From NCBI RefSeq assembly GCF_001949145.1, contig NW_019091383.1, forward strand, positions 768,261 to 832,260: a stretch of DNA of 64,000 nt, given 5' to 3'. Both the position numbers and the translations under genes were made by a program. This DNA comes from Acanthaster planci (Eukaryota > Echinodermata > Asteroidea > Valvatida > Acanthasteridae). Below the pieces are notes generated by a model. The model made no database searches. It had not been told where the DNA came from and saw only the letters and a list, made by a program, of their open reading frames with translations. This document shows positions 56,501 through 64,000 of the stretch, one piece after another; the stretch's first letter is position 1, and each line of letters opens with the position of its first letter.

Positions 56501-59500
56501 TGCTTAGGAATAATCGACTCACAGCTTCAACAAATCAAATTACAATTTCACAACGTGACCACAGAAAAGGGTCCTACAATAACAAAAAAAAAATGCCTGG
56601 GTTTGGGAGACATTGAGCTGTGTAGAAAAGCACGTACCCTTTAAATTTCTTTGGTATTTTCAGGAACCTTTCCAATTCTCCCAAGTCCTCATTTTCCAGG
56701 AAGCTCAAAGTGTGGAACGCTTTGCATTTTCACTTCCGAGGGGCATCAAGTCCCAAATCGGGTGATAGTACTAGTGCATGTACCTTGGCGGAAGTGCTAC
56801 CACCATGAGCAATTTGAACGGATGATGCAAGACAGGATCTTCTAATAGTTTGTCACTGTGGACTCACACTGATTGAGAGGCGCAAACACAACCAATTGGG
56901 ACAACACAGAAACATAAAAATGCTCCATTACACATGTAAATTAAAACCTATATCAGGAAAACTTAGCTGATTTTTCTTGACTCTAAATTAATTGAGGATA
57001 ACTTGCTCCCAAAGGCCACCAAGGGTCCGTTTCACTCAAAAATATCAAATGCACGTAGCCCCTGTTGAAATTGATGGACTAAACTGGTTGGCAACTTGAA
57101 CTAGGACATGATGGGACATATTGGATAGGTCTTTAAGTGAAACAAACGGAAGCTCAAGTACAAATTTAAGGCCTGGAAATGAGGGAGCAATACATGCAGG
57201 TGTAGGTTACTTCAACTTTATGTGTGTTCTGAGAACACACAGATGCATTCCATCGGCAAGCAAGACTGTATGCTGTCTAGTAAATTAACCAGACAAGTAT
57301 ATTTTAGACAAGTATATTTTATAAGAGGAGTCATACACTGTCTTTCCATTCATCTAAGTTGTTCTTATAACCTGACAGGCTTTCCTTTCCTGCACTTGCA
57401 CCAATAAAAGAATGCTCAACTCAAAGGAGAACGATGGAATGATTAATGCTGACACAGAAGAAGTTTCTTGGCAGAGCATCTTTCTTGATGCATTATGTTT
57501 GAAAATTTTTCTTTTTTGTTAAAAACTAACAGTTCCACCCTGATTGCAATCGATGATACTTCCCTGCTTAAGTCAGTTTCTTTTTGATATGAATTGGAGG
57601 GGAGTTCCATATCCAGGTGGTAGATGGTATTGACATAATCTCTCAAAAACTGCACTTGCCCTTTAAAACCTCCGGGTGGATTTTTTTTAGAATACTGGGG
57701 TTAGAGCGGATGCACCATGTGGTACTGTTAACGAACTGAAGTTGACAGGACTTGGTGAATACTGACAGTTACCTGATCTTTCGTTTCAGAGTCAACGCTA
57801 ACACGGCAAGCCTTCTCAGCGTCTCAGTCTATGACAAAGGCAGCACCCCCTCAGCCGGTTCCACCCCTGCATTTGAGCTCCGTGGAGACGGGCAGCGACA
57901 GCGACGAAGACCATGCTGACACCTTTGAGCCCAATGAAATGACAGACGACATTGTGGAAGACGTCCCCGCCGAGCCTCCATCCTACGTCTGCGAGTGGTG
58001 CAAGGCGGATCAGGGCACCCCGGTCATGCTGGACCTGCACCTCCTGCAGCACTGCCCGGTTCTGACGCGGTACCGGGATGAGAACCTGCCCTGCCCAAGC
58101 TGTGGGAAAAGTTTCCGCCAGCTCCTCCGGCTGCAGAACCATTTGTTTATCGAGCACGGCATGGAGACTGCGGAGGCCGTGACAATCATGCACGAGCTGA
58201 ACATCAAATATTCCAAGCAGCAGAAAGAGGACGAAAAGGAGAACGAAGAGGGAGAGGCACTGTCCGCAGAGGAAAGCGATAACTCTACAGGATCGGACGC
58301 AACTGATGCACCTCCTAGGGTTTGCATTAGGTGCGAAGTGTGTCGGGGTAAATTCAAGACTCGTATAGCTTTGCGATCTCATCTGATGGAAGTACACAAG
58401 TTCTCCCGACAGAAAGCTGCCAGCAGCGTGTACGCGTCAGTTAGGTGTGCGGAGGTACCATCCCCCACCAAGGCAGACTCTCATGTACCCAAGAAATCCC
58501 CAAAGCAACCTGGCTATTTACTTGCCTGCGTTAAGTGCACAGTGAGCTATAAGGATCGCGCACAGTTGGTGAAACATTTGAAGTCAGCTCACTTTATGTC
58601 ACAAAACAGGGCACAGAAGGAAGCTAATAAAAAATACAAGGAATTGAACGCGACATTTGCTTGCGATTTGTGCCTCAAAAGATACTGCAACCGCTACGTG
58701 TTTACCCGGCATTTAATTGAGAGCCATCAGTTTTCTAAAAATCAGGCACGTCTGAAATCGGCACAGATGTATCCGCACGATAAGAAGAGACGCACAACAG
58801 GAGCAACAGCAACTCCTGCGGCAAGATCAAGAAAACTCAAGGAACTGCAGTTAAAATCCAAGGATGAAGACTCAGATATTGAAGAAGGAGCTTCAGAGAA
58901 ACAGCCACGACGTTCTCTCCGAACTGCCCGCAAAAGAGGAAGGAAGGGAAGAACACCAAAGTGCATATCCAGGAAGCTGGCTGAAGAAGAGGCGGAAGAG
59001 ATGAGTGAAGATGTACAAGAAAACCATGGCAACAGAGAGAGTGATGATGAGGTCATCCCAGAAAAAGAGAGCAGTGTCAGTAACTCAGGAGGGAAGACAG
59101 ATGGAGCAGATGAAGACTTTGAGCTTGAGGAGAAGAGAGCACATTTTAAAAAACAAACCAGGAAAAAAGCACGCCGGAGTTCGGGCAGCATATCTGATGA
59201 TGAAGACTATGTTCCATCAAATTCAGAATCCGAGGAGAATGTAAAGAAATTTAAGTGGGGGCATTCTGAAAAAGCAAAGGCAAAAGTGGAGCCAACATCA
59301 GCCCCACCATCTGAAAGCAATGTGAAGGACAGTGAAAAACCGGAGGAAAACCCTGACGACGACGGCTCAAATCGATCAGAAAAACTTCCCAAGAAACGGT
59401 CGGGAAGAGGTCGCAGAGCTAATGTCCAGGGCAAGCACAAGTGCCCCCACTGCGATAAAAGTTTCCTTCACCTGAGCTACGCCAAGTTGCACATTTCCAC

Positions 59501-60734
59501 GATCCACAAAGAGAAACCGGCATATCAGTGCAGCACCTGCCAGAAACCGTTCTACTTCAAGACCACCTTCCTAAGGCACCTGAACTGCCACAAGAACGAA
59601 GAGATGGGGATAAACTTTGACTGTGAAGTCTGCGGCAAACGCTTCCTGGACAAGAACGCCCTGAACTCACACAAGAGGACCCACTCCAAAGACAACCCTT
59701 TCAAGTGTGAATTTTGCGACAAGAGTTTCTTCCACCAGTCGCTGTTGCTGCGCCACCGCAACATGCACACCAAGGAGACCGAGTACAAGTGCCCGCACTG
59801 CGACAGGGTGTTCTACCGGAAAGGCGGGCTGACGTATCACATTGCGTCCATTCATGACAAGAAGCGGGACCACGTCTGCGGGCAGTGCGGCCAGGGCTTC
59901 CCTTGCAAGAGTGCCTTGCTGGCCCACGAGCACAGCCACAGCACGGCCCGGACTTTCCAGTGCGATATATGCGGGACCAGGGTCAAGACCAAGGGTAACT
60001 TGAAGGAGCACATGATATGCGTCCACACGGACAAGCGGGCATACAAGTGCGAAATATGCCAGAAGACGTTCAACCGCAGCCACCGCCTGACCTTGCATAT
60101 GATGATGCACCGGGACGAGAGGCCGCACAAGTGCCATTTGTGTGAGAAGGGTTTTCGCACCCGCACCAACCTCCGAGTCCACATCAAGTGGCATCAGGAC
60201 CAGCGTGACTTCCAGTGCGAGCAGTGCGGCAAGACCTTCCTGATTCCTGGGAACCTGGACCGGCACATGAAGACACACCGGAACGGCAAAAGCTACCGGA
60301 GGAAAGCCTCCAGAAAGACTGCCCCCGAAGCTGGCCTGCCGAGCGCAGACCAAACACAACTGACCACCCACATGGAGGCTCAGGCTTGTACCACAGTCGA
60401 CAATCAATTCCAGACAGTCCAAAGTCTCGTTTCAGGAGAGGGATTTGAGTCGGACCTCCCAACGCTGGCTTCCATAGCTCAACACCTGTCCACCATGAAC
60501 ATACCGGTCTTTCAGGCAACCAGCAGCACGACGCAAGCTACCATACCGGTGTCAATAAACCGCGCTGAAAACACCTGCACCCTTCTGCCGGGCTCAGTCA
60601 TGTCGGGGGAGGCCTCAGCTGCTCTGGCAGCATTCAGCCACGCTCAGCAACAGCTGCAGGGGACAGGCACAGACCCGCCAGTTGTCAGTCAGGCAGTGCA
60701 AGGCAGCTACGAGCATATGGAATTGACCATGTAA
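53567..60734 (+). CDS. C2H2 zinc-finger protein, 1101 residues, complete, four exons
   Basis: Exons 53567-53693, 55537-55659, 56072-56182 and 57790-60734 join in frame. The first three encode a 120-residue N-terminal region: an acidic start (MDDPDISVSLVKID), a helical part (MLWDSLRKQGQLFKVLDTLT) and VVELLLQLGIMFVDM. This is not KRAB, BTB, SCAN or ZAD by inspection. Exon 4 encodes about five N-terminal fingers with long spacing (CPSCGKSF.., CEVCRGKF.., CVKCTVSY.., CDLCLKRY..), a long charged linker rich in Lys/Glu/Ser, then ten C2H2 fingers from CPHCDKSF to CEQCGKTFLIPGNLDRHMKTH. Several linkers are TGEKP-like variants (HKEKPAYQC, HSKDNPFKC, HRDERPHKC). The C-terminal tail is Ser/Thr/Gln-rich. 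A sequence-specific DNA-binding nuclear role is expected. No one-to-one vertebrate orthologue is recognised. The 57.8 kb minus-strand open frames are shadows of this exon. Confidence 0.93.
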
Positions 60735-61042
60735 AGTGATTCCTGCCTTTCACAGAGGCCAAGTGTATAAATCAATGAACTTCTGGAAAGTTGTTAAAAC
60801 TAAAAATCTTAAAATTTCAAAATAAGTGAATTCTTGATGAATTGCCTACATTGTATATATATGTACATGCAAAGATTGGAAAGAAAATCACAGCCACTTC
60901 CCCTAGACAGGTGTACAATATTTTACTCTTAGCCACAGCCATTTGATTCAGTTGTGGCTGTGGCTGTAGCATAAATCATTCCATTGTAATTTTAATGACG
61001 GTCACTGACAAGTTTGAATATTGCAGGGGGAGGGAAGACTGA

Positions 61043-61048
61043 AATAAA
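61043..61048 (+). terminator. Polyadenylation signal AATAAA of the zinc-finger gene
   Basis: First canonical AATAAA after the stop codon, 309 bases downstream. Use is inferred from position. Confidence 0.5.
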
Positions 61049-62009
61049 GATCTGAAGTTTGTTTTCCAGATGTCCACTTTTCCCAGACATGCTGACTAAC
61101 CAACTGGTTTTATTAATATGTTCACTTTCATGCACAGAGCATTGTCGTGTAGCTATTTTCCAAAGAAAGCTGGGCTTGCTCTGGCTTTTGGAATGCCTTA
61201 TTTTAATTGGTTTTATGTTTAAATTTACTTTTAAAGTTTTCTTTCAAAGGAATTTTAAAAACACATGCAGTGCACCCTGCCACTTATTTTCAGCATCAAA
61301 TTATGCATTCTAAACATGTCTACCGCTGATAAATTTTCGCATGGAGCATGTGGGTCGAGCATATTCTGAAAAAGGATCCCTTTTAAAGAGGTTTTATTGT
61401 ACAAATGAATATGCTTTCTGGCCCTTGTCAAAAAAGCTTGTGAATGTCACCTGCAAAAAACGGAACAAAATGCTTTGTTTTAATCCAGAAAATACTGTTA
61501 TTTGGAGGCAGTTTATTTGGGAAAAATTCATTTTTCAAGCAGAATTTGTCGTTCATGATATTGGTCAAATGTTACAGCAAGTTTAGTCTAGTTTTCAAGG
61601 CTTATCATGATAATCGTATTCACAGTGTAAATTTTTTGGTGGTGTATGTCAATACATCATGTGGCTAATAGCCCTAACCTTCCCCATTCACACAAAGTTA
61701 AACACCGACATGGGACTTTGTGCACAGAGGCTGTTGGACTTTGTTTTTCTGAGGTATGCCAAACCCAACGCAAAAGCCAGCTGTTATGGGCCTACCAGAC
61801 CACCACAGAATTAAACACTTTACTACTGTCTAATTCTTTGTGGTTGGGGAAGGTTAGGGTTGAACTTTGAAACTGTAAAAGTTTCAGTCAACACTTACCA
61901 AATTATTGAAACCCCTTCTGTTAAAATGAGTCACAAGGCAAATTTTTTTGCATTAGAAAGGGCAAGTCAAGCTTTTTCTGGTTGATATACCTGTCAGTTT
62001 CGCATCCTG

Positions 62010-62093
62010 GTGAAAACAGACTTTATGTGGGTGAAAACAGACTTTATGTGGGTGAAAACAGACTTTATGTGGGTGAAAACAGACTTTATGTGG
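62010..62093. repeat. 21-bp tandem repeat, four copies
   Basis: The unit begins GTGAAAACAGACTTTATGTG and ends with one more G. The four copies appear identical and a fifth begins and diverges. Identity of copies suggests recent expansion. Confidence 0.97.
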
Positions 62094-62639
62094 GTGAAAA
62101 ATGCGGCACATTCCGATTATTTTAAGATTCTTTTGAAGTTGTGAAACGCAAAAGGGGCTGTAGCAATGTCTGACTCATTTTTACAGAGCTGGTCACGTTT
62201 GCTGGTTCCCACACTGTGCACATTCCGGGAAACCTGTGCTTGTTAGAAGACCACAGACTTGCATCAAAATGTTGAAGTACTATGGACGGCAAGGTGGAAC
62301 AAAGGGCAATTAATTACTTGATTCTCAGCAGTAATGGAAAACTCAGCATGGCCGATTTTATCAAAATGCTCCATTGTAACATACGCCAATGCTCACACAG
62401 TCCTTCAGTTTTTCCTTAAGTAGATGGTTGACGTTGCATTAAGACCTCTAGCATCTACAATACAGGTTGGAAACTTGAACCTGCATTGAGAAATTGTTCA
62501 GAGGATTCAAAGAAGTTCAATGGAGTCAAACGAGTCTGGGCTTTTCATTCAAAACTGCACATTTAATGACCAAGCTTCTCCGCCATTAGGTTAAAGACTT
62601 TCAGTTCGCGTAATTAAAACTTATTGGTATTTACAGTAG

Positions 62640-62815
62640 AGTTGCAGCCGAGTCCATGACAAGTCAAAATCACAAGTCAGCCCATCAAGTCAGTCACAAA
62701 TAATGGCATTAACAGTGGCAAGTACTGTCGTCATTTTGTCAATGTTTAAGAGATTGTGACTTCAAACTGGATGGCTTGTGACAGACTGTTGTGGACCAAG
62801 TGTCAACACTCGTAA
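62640..62815. repeat. CTTGTGAC-family repeat
   Basis: Begins GTTGCAGCCGAGTCCATGAC and includes AATCACAAGTCAG and GGATGGCTTGTGACAGACT. Related to 39195-39373 but with eroded ends. Confidence 0.5.
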
Positions 62816-64000
62816 AACATTTGCCTATGGTACTCAAACCAACATCCATTTGCTAAATTAAACACTCAGATTTCTCCTATTTATAATTTCCAGAAGTGGG
62901 TTTTGGAGGGTTTCAGTAAAAGTAAGTTGCGACTGCAACTGCAAGGATCGAGAGAGAAAAGTCTCAATTTTCATTGTACCTGTATCGGGGGTGAGCTGGA
63001 AGGAAAGTGGAACATCCCAAGAAATAATCACCAGATCTTTCACGTGCCCCACGGCAAGGCCAAAGACACCCTTAATATGCCCATTCCTTGTGTTGTACAT
63101 TTATCAACTTATCTATCTTACAACACCTGAATGGTAAATTCAGGATTTGTTTAGATTTGAAAAATCCTGAAATCAAGAAAGTCCTGATGAAAATAACAAA
63201 ATCTGAAACCAGGAAAACTCCTTACAAATCTCACCCCTGTTGTATGTTACATCACTCGTGAAATTATCACAGATTTTCTGTAACTGATTTTTCTATATTT
63301 TCTATAAGAAAAAAATGTGTGCATTAGAAACAAAACTGAGTCCATTACAGGAGTCCCGTCCCGGTCATCTCAGGAGGGTTAGGTTTTTTTCAGTTCCATA
63401 ATCCTATTTCTGTTTCGGACAAATGGCTTTTGACCTAATTGCTTTCAATTGTCGTCCGATTAATGAATTACATGTACATTTTAAACAGAGAAGCGATCCT
63501 TTCCAAACTGAACATTGTTTTTGTAATGGTGTAATTGAAACATTAAGAGTACGGTTTGTCATCAGTGGCAGTACGTGTACTTGTATGCACATGCGATGCT
63601 GGTTTTATGTGTTAGTGCCATGATTACGACAGCATATCTGACGAAGTCTTTTCAGTGTACCTGAAGTAACTCCTTTCTGATCTCCCACAAAGATAAGCAC
63701 TTGGATGTCAAACCCGGAAGTACATGGTTCTCAGATACCACAACAAAACTTTTTTGACTTCTATATACCCAATTACATGTATCTATTTTGTACAAACACT
63801 TGAAAAGCAGAATCTGCAAGAACTGAAACGATATTTCTCTAGGGAACAATTTCATTCAAAACACTAGAGCTGGGGCTAAGGAGTGGGGGGTTTTTTTGTC
63901 GGTTGCTCAAACCATCTACCAAACTGTTTTTAACAGTTAACGATTTGACCAGTCGCTGAACACACGAAACTTCATTTCGTAATTCTTTCAACAAGGCTGT

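Larger units (their letters stand above)
60735..64000. other. Zinc-finger gene 3' UTR and downstream sequence
   Basis: No exon is supported to the window end. Contains a polyadenylation signal at 61043-61048, a 21-bp minisatellite (62010-62093) and a CTTGTGAC-rich repeat at about 62640-62815. Confidence 0.6.

Noticed and set aside
57816-60519. Long minus-strand open frames up to 251 codons
   Set aside because: They lie antisense to the zinc-finger exon and reflect its codon bias. They have no independent splice sites or homology.

Overview
The window is animal nuclear DNA with intron-rich genes, many short inverted-repeat transposons, tRNA-derived SINE-like sequence, ACATGTACATG microsatellite-like stretches and frequent GGCCTA words. 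Exon structures are clear, with GT..AG junctions and matching phases. The protein set (USP30, MAPKAPK5, CD2BP2, CENPS, an XRCC1-N-terminal-domain protein) is metazoan. The base composition and repeat style resemble an echinoderm or a similar marine invertebrate, but that placement is inference. A 199-base N gap lies at 6554-6752, and a lone N sits at 29716.

There are eight genes on alternating strands. USP30 (minus, 5' part only, 1741-4996) and MAPKAPK5 (plus, 5409-12906) are divergent, about 410 bp apart. A long disordered protein with a RAMA-like C-terminal segment (minus, 14717-19754, perhaps with a further exon near 20645) converges on MAPKAPK5. CD2BP2 (plus, 23040-24907) converges on CENPS/MHF1 (minus, 26701-28458). 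CENPS is divergent from an XRCC1-NTD plus zinc-finger protein (XNDC1-like, plus, 30248-37683). An unidentified coiled-coil protein (minus, 40857-46153) converges on that gene. After a repeat-rich block (46.2-53.5 kb) comes a 1101-residue C2H2 zinc-finger protein (plus, 53567-60734).

Functional themes: USP30 acts in mitochondrial deubiquitination and MAPKAPK5 in stress kinase signalling. CD2BP2 belongs to the U5 snRNP. CENPS and the XNDC1-like gene both point to DNA repair. Those last two share a roughly 260 bp head-to-head promoter with an E2F-type site. The promoter and both first exons are present twice in a ~1.5 kb tandem duplication whose junction is the single N, so an unmerged haplotype must be excluded before it is read as biology.

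Mobile DNA is rich: palindromic MITEs (1.0, 3.1, 24.2, 39.2, 41.7, 44.2, 47.4, 48.8, 50.5 and 52.4 kb), a SINE-like composite with a candidate 12-bp target duplication in a MAPKAPK5 intron, a LINE 3' remnant at 51.8 kb, and minisatellites at 21.7 and 62.0 kb. The MITE at 24.15 kb begins two bases inside a CD2BP2 intron.
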